Shown: positions 44,653 through 53,502 of the stretch, piece after piece
How the letters are laid out: every line of letters starts with the position of its first letter
Numbering within the stretch: position 1 is the first letter of the stretch
From: Phormidium tenue FACHB-1052
GTDB lineage: Bacteria > Cyanobacteriota > Cyanobacteriia > Phormidesmidales > Phormidesmidaceae
Assembly (NCBI RefSeq): GCF_014696675.1
Contig: NZ_JACJQN010000008.1
Location: forward strand, 1-64,000
Direction of reading: 5' to 3'
Length of the DNA: 64,000 bases
Translations under genes and position numbers: made by a program
Notes under the pieces: model-generated
Databases searched by the model: none
Seen by the model: only the letters and a program-made list of their open reading frames with translations
Told to the model about the DNA's origin: nothing

Positions 44653-45645
44653 ATGGCGGTTCCCACTGTGACAACCGATGCGGCTCAGCCGATGGTCTAT
44701 CCCTCGGTGTCGGTGATTGTGCCCATTTACAACGGTGAGGCCGATTTGCCTGGGCTGGTGGAACGGCTGGTAAGTCAGCAGTATCCAGCCGATCGCGTCG
44801 AGTTTTTGCTGGTGGATAATGGCAGCGGCGATCGCACCCCTGACCTGCTCCAAGCCGCCACCATTACCGCCGCATCCCAGGGAATCCGGCTCCACGCCCT
44901 CACCTACAGCGCTATCCAAAGTTCCTATGCCGCCCGCAACGCTGGCATCACCGCTGCCAAGGGTGACATTCTCGTTTTTACCGATGCCGATTGCCAGCCC
45001 GAGCCAAGCTGGCTCGCCGCCCTGGTGCAGCCCTTCATCGACCATTCTGTCGGACTAGTCGCTGGGGAAATCAAAGCTCTGCCCAGCCAAAACTGGCTAG
45101 AGCGCTACGCCGATCGCCAGGGCACCCTCTCCCAACACAACACCCTCAACCATGGCTTCTTGCCCTATGGCCAAACGGCGAACCTGGCGGTGCGGGCTGA
45201 GGTTTTGGGTACAGTTGGGCTCTTTCGTCCTCACTTGACCACGGGCGGGGACGCTGACCTGTGCTGGCGCATTCAGCAAGCCACCCCATGGCAACTCGTC
45301 CATGCTGCCAATGCCGTGGTCTACCATCGCCATCGAGATAGTTTGAAGGATCTGCGCAACCAGTGGCACCGCTACGGCTGCTCAAACCGCTATCTGCACG
45401 ACCTGCACGGCGTCGATCTGATGCGCCCTCTCACCGCCAAAGAAATGCGCTATCGTCTGCTGCGCTGGGGTTTGAAAGAACTGCCCCAGGCCACCGCTAA
45501 GCTCCTAAACGGACGCGGCACCGCGTTAGAGCTAGCGATTACCCCGCTGGATTTGTGGTGCGCCCACGCCCGCACCCAGGGGCAAGCCCAAGCCAAACTG
45601 CCCGAGGCAGCCCACACCATTACTCGTTTGGGAGAACCCGTCTGA
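44653..45645 (+). CDS. Family 2 glycosyltransferase (third in window)
   Basis: A 330-residue GT-A enzyme. It has PSVSVIVPIYNGEADLPGL, VEFLLVDNGSGDRTP, SSYAARNAGITAAKG (donor-binding), the metal-binding FTDADCQP and the later TTGGDADLCWRIQQ. It is more distant from the two copies at 24-28 kb, but has the same order of motifs. A likely role is in exopolysaccharide or glycolipid assembly. Its TGA overlaps the ATG of the next gene by one base, so the two are almost certainly translated as a pair. Confidence 0.9.
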   Translation: MAVPTVTTDAAQPMVYPSVSVIVPIYNGEADLPGLVERLVSQQYPADRVEFLLVDNGSGDRTPDLLQAATITAASQGIRLHALTYSAIQSSYAARNAGITAAKGDILVFTDADCQPEPSWLAALVQPFIDHSVGLVAGEIKALPSQNWLERYADRQGTLSQHNTLNHGFLPYGQTANLAVRAEVLGTVGLFRPHLTTGGDADLCWRIQQATPWQLVHAANAVVYHRHRDSLKDLRNQWHRYGCSNRYLHDLHGVDLMRPLTAKEMRYRLLRWGLKELPQATAKLLNGRGTALELAITPLDLWCAHARTQGQAQAKLPEAAHTITRLGEPV

Positions 45646-46859
45646 TGCGAATTTTGATGATCTCCACTACGTTTCCCTACCCGCCGACGCTGGGAGGTAC
45701 GCAAGTTCGCACGTTTTATCTGATTAAATACTTAGCCCAGCGGCACGAGGTCACGCTGGTCACGCAGCGTTCCGACGAAGTGACGGAGGAAGAGATCAAT
45801 GCCCTGTCCACCCACGTGGATAAGCTAGTGTGCTTTCCTCGCCCCACTGCCGCCGACCTTCAGCCAGGAATAGGTGGAAAAATCAGCCGCTTTACCCATT
45901 TCCTCACTACGGGCACGCCCCCCAGCACCACCTACCTGTACACACCCGCCATGCAGCAGTGGATCGATGAGTGGGTAGAGGGTGGCCACTGCGACGCCAT
46001 CACCTGTGAGCACAGCGTCAATGAAGTCTTTGTGCGCCCCAGCTATCGTCAACGCGTCAAGAAGGTGGTGGTCGATATCCATAGCTCGCTTTACGGCACT
46101 CTCGTCAATCAGCTAGAGACCGGAACAGCGGAGAAGCCGCTGCGCGATCGCCTCAACCTGCCCCTGCTCCGCCGCTACGAACGCCAGTACGCCCAAAAAT
46201 TTACCGATCTGGTGCTCACCACTGAGGAAGACCGTCAATTCTTTGCCCCGATCGCAGGGGCTACTCCCCTGCATATTGTTCCTAACGGTGTGGATCTGGT
46301 GCAGTTTCCCTATCGCTGCACTGACCCCGGCGGTCGCAGCATGGTTTTTGTCGGCGCGATGGACTACATCGCCAATGTGGATACCGCCAAGTACTTGGCC
46401 CAAGCCATTCTGCCGCCCCTGCGCCAGCGCTATCCCGATGCCACTCTCTACCTGGTGGGCAATAAACCCACGTTAGAGGTGCAGGCGTTGGGAAATCTGC
46501 CGGGAGTCGTTGTGACTGGACGGGTGCCGTCGGTGGCGGAATATCTGCACCGGGCCACGGTGTGCGTGGTGCCCATGCGCATTGGCTTTGGCATTAAGAA
46601 CAAAACCCTGGAGGCGATGGCGGCGGGGGTGCCGGTAGTGGCCAGCGACCGCGGCCTCGAAGGTCTCGCCGTAGACCAGCCCCAGCGAGCGCTGCGGGCG
46701 AATACTGTGGATGAGTATGTGGTGGCGATCGGCCAACTCTTCGACCAGCCCGACCTACGCGCCACCCTATCAGTTCGCGGTCGCGAGCTGATTGAAGACA
46801 CCTTCACCTGGGAGAGGGCTGGGCAAGCCTACGAAGCCGTGCTGAATCTCCAAACTTAA
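45645..46859 (+). CDS. GT4/GT1-type glycosyltransferase (Stp1-like)
   Basis: A 404-residue GT-B enzyme: N-terminal acceptor domain (MRILMISTTFPYPPTLGGTQ, then LAQRHEVTLVTQRSDEV) and C-terminal nucleotide-sugar domain (FVGAMDYIANVDTAKYLAQA, then GFGIKNKTLEAMAAGVPVVA, with the donor-binding E in KTLEAMAAG). It resembles sugar transferases associated with EpsH/PEP-CTERM exopolysaccharide clusters, though no exosortase is seen here. Start fixed at ATG 45645, overlapping the upstream TGA. Together with the GT2 gene it forms a two-gene glycosylation unit. Confidence 0.9.
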   Translation: MRILMISTTFPYPPTLGGTQVRTFYLIKYLAQRHEVTLVTQRSDEVTEEEINALSTHVDKLVCFPRPTAADLQPGIGGKISRFTHFLTTGTPPSTTYLYTPAMQQWIDEWVEGGHCDAITCEHSVNEVFVRPSYRQRVKKVVVDIHSSLYGTLVNQLETGTAEKPLRDRLNLPLLRRYERQYAQKFTDLVLTTEEDRQFFAPIAGATPLHIVPNGVDLVQFPYRCTDPGGRSMVFVGAMDYIANVDTAKYLAQAILPPLRQRYPDATLYLVGNKPTLEVQALGNLPGVVVTGRVPSVAEYLHRATVCVVPMRIGFGIKNKTLEAMAAGVPVVASDRGLEGLAVDQPQRALRANTVDEYVVAIGQLFDQPDLRATLSVRGRELIEDTFTWERAGQAYEAVLNLQT

Positions 46860-46881
46860 ATCTCACTTATATTTCTGAGAC

Positions 46882-47061
46882 ATGTTTGAAAGAATCTTTG
46901 GTCATATTCAGGGTTATCCAGTTGGTAGTTGGTTTGAGTCTAGAGCTGCACTATCAGAAGCAGGATTACATCGTCCTGGAGTGGCAGGAATTAGCGGGAC
47001 AGAAGGCGAAGGAGCCGATTCAATAGCTGATGATCTATTCTTTAATAGGAATAGAAGATAG
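46882..47061 (+). pseudogene. N-terminal fragment of an SRA/YDG-domain protein
   Basis: A 59-codon frame starting MFERIFGHIQGYPVGSWFES and stopping at TAG 47059-47061. It matches the start of the SRA (SET- and RING-associated, YDG) domain: GHI-x-GYPVGSWFESRAAL, then AGLHRPGVAGISGTEGEGAD. In bacteria SRA domains sit on restriction or DNA-modification-sensing proteins. The remaining two thirds of the domain (including the YDG core) are missing, so this is a broken gene. A 34-codon frame after it, ending at 47145, is not recognised. Confidence 0.55.
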
Positions 47062-47150
47062 CTTAACCCTGGCGGAGGGTCATTCCATATATCCAGCAAA
47101 TCTGCGTTATCACAGAGAGCATTATTTCTTAAAAAACTAGGTTTAACCCT

Positions 47151-47393
47151 ATGAATCTCGATCGCATTACTAGCAATCCCTCTCGCATGAACGGCCAACC
47201 CTGTATTCGTAATCTTCGACTCACTGTGCGCCGGGTAATTGAGTTGTTGGCAACCTATCCCGACAGAAATGAACTACATCAGGAATTTCCGGAGCTGGAG
47301 GACGAAGACATTCAGCAGGCTTTGATCTTTGCTGCCTCCTACATAGACGATCGCATCATTGAAATTTCCAATCGCTATGAAACTGTTGCTTGA
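47151..47393 (+). CDS. DUF433 protein (antitoxin candidate)
   Basis: An 80-residue protein of the DUF433 family: ITSNPSRMNGQPCIRNLRLT, RRVIELLATYPDRNEL and LEDEDIQQALIFAASYIDDR. DUF433 proteins commonly pair with PIN-like DUF5615 toxins. Its stop (47391-47393) overlaps the next gene's start (47377) by 17 bases, so the pair is translated together. Confidence 0.88.
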   Translation: MNLDRITSNPSRMNGQPCIRNLRLTVRRVIELLATYPDRNELHQEFPELEDEDIQQALIFAASYIDDRIIEISNRYETVA

Positions 47394-47751
47394 TCAAGGA
47401 TTCCCTCGTTCGGCAGCAGGACTATTGCGCGATGCTGGGGTGAATACCGTTCACGTAGGCGAAATTGGCATGGCTGAAGCAGATGACGTCGATATCATTC
47501 AGACGGCAAAGTTAGAAGACCGGGTGATAGCTACACTCGACGCGGATTTTCATGCCCTGCTAGCTTTGAGTGAAGCCCTATCTCCTTCAGTAATTCGCAT
47601 TCGCATCGAAAGGCTCCGCGCCCAAGCCCTCACGGATTTATTGCTGATGACAATTGCTGAATGCAGCGGGGAGCTAGAACAGGGAGCAGCTATCACAGTT
47701 GAGCCAGGTCGAATTCGTACTCGCCGCCTACCCTTGGTACCTAAAATCTAG
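47377..47751 (+). CDS. DUF5615 PIN-like protein (toxin candidate)
   Basis: A 124-residue protein starting MKLLLDQGFPRSAAGLLRDA. The DUF5615 (PIN-like nuclease) fold is suggested by the conserved acidic positions LLLDQGF, AEADDVDIIQTA and TLDADFHALL (the last Asp normally coordinating metal). It probably acts as an RNase toxin neutralised by the DUF433 partner. Start ATG 47377 sits inside the DUF433 gene. The following gap to 47867 shows nothing besides the start region of larE. Confidence 0.88.
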   Translation: MKLLLDQGFPRSAAGLLRDAGVNTVHVGEIGMAEADDVDIIQTAKLEDRVIATLDADFHALLALSEALSPSVIRIRIERLRAQALTDLLLMTIAECSGELEQGAAITVEPGRIRTRRLPLVPKI

Positions 47752-47867
47752 CCTGTCTGGTGGGGTGATAGCTTAATCTCTCAACAGACTTGTGCCTATT
47801 AGGATGATAGTGATCCTTGCCAAAGGATGAAAGCCAAACTTTGAACATACAACCTCGCTCACAGCCC

Positions 47868-48725
47868 ATGGTGTCGCAAAAACTTGACCAGCTCAAAACC
47901 CTATTTGCTGCGATGGATCGGGCGCTGATTGCCTATTCGGGCGGCATCGACAGCACCCTGGTGGCTAAGGTCGCCTACGACGTGCTGGGCGATCGCGCCC
48001 TCGCCGTTACCGCTAACTCTCCCTCGCTCATGCCCGCCGATTTAGAAGAAGCCCAGGTGCAGGCGGCAGCGATCGGCATTGCCCATGAAATTGTCGCCAC
48101 CCACGAGCTAGACAATCCCAATTACGCCGCCAACCCCGTCAACCGCTGCTACTTCTGCAAGAGCGAGCTGCACGACACCCTCAAGCCCCTGGCCCTGGGG
48201 CGGGGCTACCCCTACGTGGTAGATGGTGTCAACGCCGATGACCTGGGCGACTACCGCCCCGGCATTCAGGCGGCGCAGGAGCGCGGTGCCAGGTCACCCT
48301 TGGCCGAGGTCGGCATCACCAAGTTTGAGGTGCGCGAGATCTCGCGCCTGCTGGGTCTGCCCTGGTGGGATAAACCGGCGCAGCCCTGCCTCAGTTCGCG
48401 CTTCCCCTACGGAGAGGCCATCACCCTAGAGAAGCTGCGGCGGGTGGGCCAGACAGAGCTGTACCTGCGGCATTTGGGGCTGCGGCAGCTCAGGGTGCGA
48501 TCGCAAGCCGATACTGCCCGCATTGAAATTCCTTGCGAAAATATTAAAGAATTTGTAGCGGCCACCGATCTTGAAGCCCTGGTAAAGGCGCTGCAAGACT
48601 ACGGTTTCACCTACGTCACCCTCGATCTAGAGGGCTTTCGCAGCGGTAAGCTAAACCAGGATCTGCCCGCAACTGTCGTTAGCCCCTCAGAACGTTCCAG
48701 CCATGACCTATCTGCTTGCCGGTGA
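47868..48725 (+). CDS. larE: LarE-type ATP-dependent sacrificial sulfur transferase
   Basis: A 285-residue PP-loop enzyme. The ATP motif is AYSGGIDSTLVAKVAYDVLG. The CYFCKSELHD segment (two cysteines, CxxC), KPAQPCLSSRFPYGEA and a C-terminal TARIEIP and LDLEGFRSGKL block are typical of LarE. LarE activates and sulfurates the nickel-pincer nucleotide of lactate racemase; the cyanobacterial target is unknown. Start taken at ATG 47868 (MVSQKLDQL); the longer frame starts at TTG 47817. Its last 23 bases overlap the glk start, so larE and glk are read together. Confidence 0.85.
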   Translation: MVSQKLDQLKTLFAAMDRALIAYSGGIDSTLVAKVAYDVLGDRALAVTANSPSLMPADLEEAQVQAAAIGIAHEIVATHELDNPNYAANPVNRCYFCKSELHDTLKPLALGRGYPYVVDGVNADDLGDYRPGIQAAQERGARSPLAEVGITKFEVREISRLLGLPWWDKPAQPCLSSRFPYGEAITLEKLRRVGQTELYLRHLGLRQLRVRSQADTARIEIPCENIKEFVAATDLEALVKALQDYGFTYVTLDLEGFRSGKLNQDLPATVVSPSERSSHDLSACR

Positions 48726-49755
48726 TATTGGTGGCACCAAAACCATTTTGCGCCTGGTCGAAGCCAGCGAACCCAGCCCATCGACCCCGGTGATTCTCAA
48801 AAACGAGTTTGAGCGCACTTACTCGAGCCAGGTCTACCCCGACCTGGTGCCCATGGTGAAAGAATTTTTGCACCAGGCCGCCATCGACGCCGGATATACC
48901 TACGCGCCTGAGCGGGCCTGTTTTGCGATCGCCGGGCCAGTTGTAGACAATACCTCCAGCCTGACCAACCTGGCCTGGTCGCTGGAGGGCGATCGCCTCC
49001 AGATAGAACTCGACCTCGACCGGGTTGAGCTGATCAACGACTTTGAAGCGGTCGGCTACGGCGTCTTTGGCCTCGCTGCCGAAGACATCCACACCCTGCA
49101 AGCGGGCGACCCTGACCGCAACGCTCCAGTAGCCATTATCGGCGCGGGCACCGGCCTGGGGCAGGGGTTTGCCCTGGCCACCAGCGGTCGCCCTCTGGTG
49201 TTTCCGTCTGAAGGGGGGCACGCCGACTTCGCGCCCCGCTCAGAGCTAGAGTTTCAGCTAATGCGCTATCTGCTCGACAAGCACCAGATCTCCCGCGTGT
49301 CGGTGGAGCGGGTAGTGTCGGGCCAGGGCATTGTGGCGATCTACCAATTTTTGCGCGATCGCGAGTTTGCCACCGAAACACCAGAAATCGCTGAAGCCAT
49401 CACCGCTTGGGAACGCCAAACCGGCCTCAGCACCAAAACTGTGGATCCCGGAGCCGTGATTGCCCAGGCCGCTGTGGGCTGCCGCGATCGCCTCTCCCAC
49501 AAAGCCATGGAGATTTTTGTCTCCGCCTACGGGGCTGAGGCAGGCAACCTGGCCCTCAAGCTGCTGCCCTACGGCGGCCTCTATGTAGCTGGGGGCATCG
49601 CCGCCAAAAACCTGGATCTAATGATTGCGGGCACCTTTTTTGAAGCATTTAGCCACAAGGGCCGCGTCAGCCCCCTGCTCGATCGGGTGCCCGTGCATAT
49701 CGTGCTCAACCCCCAGGTGGGGCTGATTGGGGCGGCGCTCAAGGCCGCTGCTTAG
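48703..49755 (+). CDS. glk: Glucokinase
   Basis: A 350-residue hexokinase-like enzyme (glucokinase family, not ROK). It phosphorylates glucose at the start of glycolysis or the oxidative pentose pathway. Visible motifs: AGDIGGTKTILRLVE at the start, CFAIAGPVVDN, LINDFEAVGYG, the phosphate-loop IGAGTGLGQGFA and the late YVAGGIAAKN. Its start lies within the last 23 bases of larE. Length is normal. Confidence 0.95.
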   Translation: MTYLLAGDIGGTKTILRLVEASEPSPSTPVILKNEFERTYSSQVYPDLVPMVKEFLHQAAIDAGYTYAPERACFAIAGPVVDNTSSLTNLAWSLEGDRLQIELDLDRVELINDFEAVGYGVFGLAAEDIHTLQAGDPDRNAPVAIIGAGTGLGQGFALATSGRPLVFPSEGGHADFAPRSELEFQLMRYLLDKHQISRVSVERVVSGQGIVAIYQFLRDREFATETPEIAEAITAWERQTGLSTKTVDPGAVIAQAAVGCRDRLSHKAMEIFVSAYGAEAGNLALKLLPYGGLYVAGGIAAKNLDLMIAGTFFEAFSHKGRVSPLLDRVPVHIVLNPQVGLIGAALKAAA

Positions 49756-49869
49756 CCCTTGCCCGAGGGGCTAGGGTAGGGGTCACTTGGATTGACCTAT
49801 TCAAAAGAGCAGCGCTAGCCGATCCCCAAGAGGATAAAATCGAAAACGCAGTGCATTTGTCTGTGAGGT

Positions 49870-50646
49870 ATGGCAGGTCATAGCAAGTGGGCCAATATCA
49901 AGCGCCAAAAAGCGCGGGTTGATGCCGTCAGAGGCAAAGTCTTCGCCAAGATGTCGCGGGAAATCATTGTGGCGGCGCGTCAGGGGGGCGACCCGGCGGG
50001 CAACTTTCAGCTGCGCACAGCGATCGATAAAGCCAAGGCGGCGGGGGTGCCCAACGACAATATTGACCGGGCGATCGCAAAAGGCTCCGGCAACCTCAGT
50101 GCCGACAACAGTTTCGAAGCCATCCGCTACGAGGGCTATGGCCCTGGCGGCGTCGCCATCTTAATCGAAGCCCTCACCGACAACCGCAACCGCACCGCCG
50201 CCGACCTGCGCGCCGCCTTTAGCAAGAGCAACGGCAACCTGGGTGAAACTGGCTGCGTCGGCTGGATGTTTGAGCAAAAAGGTGTCGTCACCATCATTCA
50301 TCCCGGCGACGAAGAAACCCTGCTCGAAGCCGCCATGGAAGCCGGGGCTGAAACCTACGAACTCACCACAGTGCTGGGCCGCCGCGACGAGGAAATTCCC
50401 GCCGCTGAGCTATTCTGCGCTCCCGCCGATCTAGAGACCTTCGACACCAGCCTCAAGGCTCAGGGATTAACCGTCCAACAGGCGGAGCTTCGCTGGTTGC
50501 CCAGCAATACGCTGGTTGTCGATGACCCCGACCAAGCCCGCCTGCTGGTCAAACTGATGGACGCCCTTGAAGATTTGGACGATGTGCAGTCGGTCACTGC
50601 CAACTTTGATATGGCGGAGGAGCTGATGGATGCGATCGCGGCTTAG
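49870..50646 (+). CDS. yebC: YebC/PmpR family transcriptional regulator
   Basis: A 258-residue protein opening MAGHSKWANIKRQKARVDAV, the diagnostic YebC start, followed by GYGPGGVAILIEALTDNRNR. YebC-type proteins bind DNA or help ribosomes at difficult peptide stretches, depending on the subfamily. Length and motif order are normal. Confidence 0.95.
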   Translation: MAGHSKWANIKRQKARVDAVRGKVFAKMSREIIVAARQGGDPAGNFQLRTAIDKAKAAGVPNDNIDRAIAKGSGNLSADNSFEAIRYEGYGPGGVAILIEALTDNRNRTAADLRAAFSKSNGNLGETGCVGWMFEQKGVVTIIHPGDEETLLEAAMEAGAETYELTTVLGRRDEEIPAAELFCAPADLETFDTSLKAQGLTVQQAELRWLPSNTLVVDDPDQARLLVKLMDALEDLDDVQSVTANFDMAEELMDAIAA

Positions 50647-50855
50647 GGGAGCGGATGAAGAAATCGATCGCCCAGCGCTTGAGACATTCGCCCCTACAAC
50701 AGGAATGGTTTCCTCCCAAAAACCTTTAAGCGTAGAAAAAATCACGATTTCGGGGATCACACCCCAACATGCGATCGCTCTCGCCCTGCGGAAACCTCAA
50801 AAACCCTATAGATTATAGAAATAGGGAACCATACGGAAAAGGTGAGGACACCCAC

Positions 50856-52037
50856 ATGCGGGTATTGTTAATGACCGGTAAAGGCGGCGTCGGCAAAACC
50901 TCCGTCGCAGCCGCCACGGGCCTGCGCTGCGCAGAACTGGGCTACAAAACCCTAGTGCTGAGCACCGATCCCGCTCACTCCCTGGCCGACAGCTTTGACA
51001 TTGAACTCGGCCACGAGCCTCGCCTGGTGCAGCCCAACCTGTGGGGTGCAGAACTTGACGCCCTGATGGAACTCGAAGGCAACTGGGGCGCGGTAAAGCG
51101 CTACATCACCGACGTGCTCCAGGCTCGTGGTTTAGAGGGCATTGAGGCCGAAGAGCTGGCCATTCTCCCCGGCATGGATGAAATCTTTAGCCTGGTGCGT
51201 ATGAAGCGCCACCACGACGAAGGCGAGTACGACGTGCTGATTATCGACTCGGCCCCCACCGGCACCGCCCTGCGCCTGCTCAGCCTGCCTGAGGTGGCGG
51301 GCTGGTACATGCGCAAACTCTATAAACCCTTCCAAGCGGTCTCCGAAGCCCTGCGGCCCCTGGTGCAGCCCTTCTTTCGCCCAGTGGCAGGCTTTAACCT
51401 GCCGACCAAAGAAGTGATGGATGCGCCCTACGAATTTTACGAGCAGCTTATCGAGCTAGAAAAAGTGCTCACCGACGCGACCACCACCTCCGTGCGCCTG
51501 GTCACCAACCCCGAAAAAATGGTGATCAAAGAATCGCTCCGCGCCCACGCCTACCTCAGCCTCTATAACGTCGGTACCGATCTGGTGATCGCCAACCGCA
51601 TTATTCCTGAGGAAGTGCAGGATCCGTTCTTTCAGCGGATGAAGGAAAAGCAGCAGCAGTACAAGCAGGAAATTCACGAGAACTTTCACCCACTGCCGGT
51701 GAAAGAGGTGCCCCTGTTTGCCGAAGAACTGTGCGGCCTAGAGTCGCTCCAGCGCCTCAAAGAAACCCTCTATACCGACGAAGACCCCACCCAGGTTTAC
51801 TACAAAGAAACCACCCTGCGCGTGGTGCAGGAGGAAGGCTGCTATAGCTTGGAACTCTACCTGCCCGGCATTCCCAAAGACCAGATTGAGCTGAGCAAGT
51901 CGGCAGACGAGCTAAACGTGCGGATTGGTAACCACCGCCGCAACCTAGTGCTGCCCCAGGCCTTGGCGGCCCTACAACCCGCTGGTGCCAAGATGGAAGA
52001 CGACTACCTGAAGATTCGCTTTGCCAGTGGTGGCTAG
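50856..52037 (+). CDS. ArsA/GET3-family ATPase with C-terminal Hsp20-like domain
   Basis: A 393-residue ATPase. It has the deviant Walker [18 protein letters not shown] (about 7-23), switch motifs [12 protein letters not shown] and [13 protein letters not shown], and then an alpha-crystallin-like beta domain ([20 protein letters not shown], about residues 320-393) as in cyanobacterial ArsA_HSP20 proteins. This type is related to arsenite pumps and tail-anchored-protein targeting, but has no arsenic-operon context here, so targeting or chaperone roles are more plausible. Start chosen at ATG 50856, preceded by AAGGTGAGG; the upstream open frame overlaps unlikely sequence. Confidence 0.9.
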   Translation: MRVLLMTGKGGVGKTSVAAATGLRCAELGYKTLVLSTDPAHSLADSFDIELGHEPRLVQPNLWGAELDALMELEGNWGAVKRYITDVLQARGLEGIEAEELAILPGMDEIFSLVRMKRHHDEGEYDVLIIDSAPTGTALRLLSLPEVAGWYMRKLYKPFQAVSEALRPLVQPFFRPVAGFNLPTKEVMDAPYEFYEQLIELEKVLTDATTTSVRLVTNPEKMVIKESLRAHAYLSLYNVGTDLVIANRIIPEEVQDPFFQRMKEKQQQYKQEIHENFHPLPVKEVPLFAEELCGLESLQRLKETLYTDEDPTQVYYKETTLRVVQEEGCYSLELYLPGIPKDQIELSKSADELNVRIGNHRRNLVLPQALAALQPAGAKMEDDYLKIRFASGG

Positions 52038-52381
52038 GGAGTGAATCGGACAAAGCTGCGATCGCCTGCGTTATAGCAGCGCAGGCTGGGGTCTGGCTAA
52101 ATTCCACTGCCTCGTACCCCAGCCCAACCAGAAGTTGGCCATTGGGTGCGCCCCGCGATCGCAGCGCCGACGTCCTATAGCCTTCCTATCTCGTTAATTT
52201 ATGGTGGTAGGCACTTTTTGTTGCTGGTTTGGTAATATCCCTGGCAGAGATAGCCTCTGAGCCATACCCTATATAAATAAAGTGAGCCAAACTATAGCGC
52301 TGGCTGAGCTGCGTTATGGTTTAGCTAACGTAGCGGTTGCTTTAGCACCAAGAACCGTTAATTGCAGGCAATAACATCCCC
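52038..52381. other. Gene-free stretch between the ArsA-family and YggT genes
   Basis: No gene can be supported. A small stem GCCTGCG/CGCAGGC (52064-52086) follows the ATPase stop; it lacks a T-run, so terminator function is doubtful. The remaining bases are AT-leaning (TATATAAATAAA near 52270) and may hold the YggT promoter. Confidence 0.5.
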
Positions 52382-52807
52382 ATGAGCCAAAGACCCAACG
52401 GACACGATGAGTTTGAACGCAGCCGAGAACTCATTCACAACCAGGAGGTTTATCGTCTCAGGCAGGAGCACGATCGGCTGCGGGCAGCTCAGCGGCGGGC
52501 TCGGTTAGCCTGGGTACGCAACTCTATTGTGCTGCTGGTCGGTGCGTTAGAGGTGCTGCTGGCGCTGCGATTGTTTCTGCGGCTGACTAGCGCAAACCCC
52601 AATAATCCCTTTGCCCAAACTATTTACGCCCTGTCAGAGCCGTTTATGCGGCCCTTCTCGACCCTGTTTATTAGCCCCACCAGCGCTGACGCCACTCAAA
52701 TTTTTGATCTCAACAACTTAATTGCCATGGCTATCTATGCCCTGCTGGGGGGCCTGGCGATCGCCCTAGTCAACTACCTTCAAGGCCCAGGCTTTCAGAG
52801 TCGCTAA
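52382..52807 (+). CDS. YggT family membrane protein
   Basis: A 141-residue protein. After a charged, coiled-coil-like N-terminus (RLRQEHDRLRAAQRRARLAW) come two hydrophobic regions: IVLLVGALEVLLALRLFLRL and LIAMAIYALLGGLAIALVNYL. The YggT-characteristic middle SEPFMRPFSTLF is present. Such proteins influence cell division and membrane organisation in several bacteria and plastids. It stands alone on the plus strand. Confidence 0.9.
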   Translation: MSQRPNGHDEFERSRELIHNQEVYRLRQEHDRLRAAQRRARLAWVRNSIVLLVGALEVLLALRLFLRLTSANPNNPFAQTIYALSEPFMRPFSTLFISPTSADATQIFDLNNLIAMAIYALLGGLAIALVNYLQGPGFQSR

Positions 52808-52841
52808 CTGCTGTCATCGCAATAGGTGCGGATGGCGGGCG

Positions 52842-53432
52842 CTAGGGCTCTAGCTTACCGCCTACAAATGGGGTGCTCCAGGTGGCCCAGTTTTCTTTGT
52901 TAAAGGGCGATCGCCAGCGGCGAATCAGCTCCAGTTCTAACGACTGGCGGGCCTTGCGATCGCAGTCGGCGTGGGGCCAAAAACCAATATTCACCGCCAC
53001 GGGCAGCTGGTGAACCCGGTGGGCTTCCACATAGCTGAGAATGTAGCGCTTGCAGTCGTGTACTCCCTTCCAGCGCTGGTTTGACTTGACGGTTTCGCCC
53101 ACGTAGAGCAGCACCGCCGCGTCGTGATCAACCACAAAGTACAGAGCGGGCACCCCCGATTCTTGAAACTGCCCCCGCCAAAACTCGGCGTTGCGAGGCG
53201 GTAGGGCAAAGGGATCAATCGTATCCGCAGGCGAAGCATCGACGACCTCAAACAACGTCCCCTGAACTGACGGGTTAGATTTGACGGTGGCCTGAAACTG
53301 AGCCACCCGCTGCTTCCAGCCCTGGAGTTCGTCGGCTAGCATGGCTGACCCCGCCGGTCGGTTGTAGGCCCACGACAGATCCGCTGCCCGCAGATCGGCG
53401 TCGGAGAGCAGGGAGGGCTGATAGTCAGGCAT
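52842..53432 (-). CDS. GIY-YIG nuclease-fold protein
   Basis: A 196-residue protein. The C-terminal half has the GIY-YIG fold: PALYFVVDHDAAVLLYVGET (the two strands, LYF...YVG), RWKGVHDCKRYIL and a late LELELIRRWRSPFNKENW with the metal-binding glutamate. The N-terminal 70 residues contain a helix and a linker of unknown role. Family members cut DNA in repair, recombination or phage defence; the target is unknown. Its 3' end lies 35 bp from the end of the convergent YggT gene. Confidence 0.85.
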   Translation of the reverse strand: MPDYQPSLLSDADLRAADLSWAYNRPAGSAMLADELQGWKQRVAQFQATVKSNPSVQGTLFEVVDASPADTIDPFALPPRNAEFWRGQFQESGVPALYFVVDHDAAVLLYVGETVKSNQRWKGVHDCKRYILSYVEAHRVHQLPVAVNIGFWPHADCDRKARQSLELELIRRWRSPFNKENWATWSTPFVGGKLEP

Positions 53433-53502
53433 GGGGCTACTGGTGGCGGCTACGGCTTTTGATGATAGGGCATAACCCTATCGATAGCGTTGGGGGCACT
53501 GG

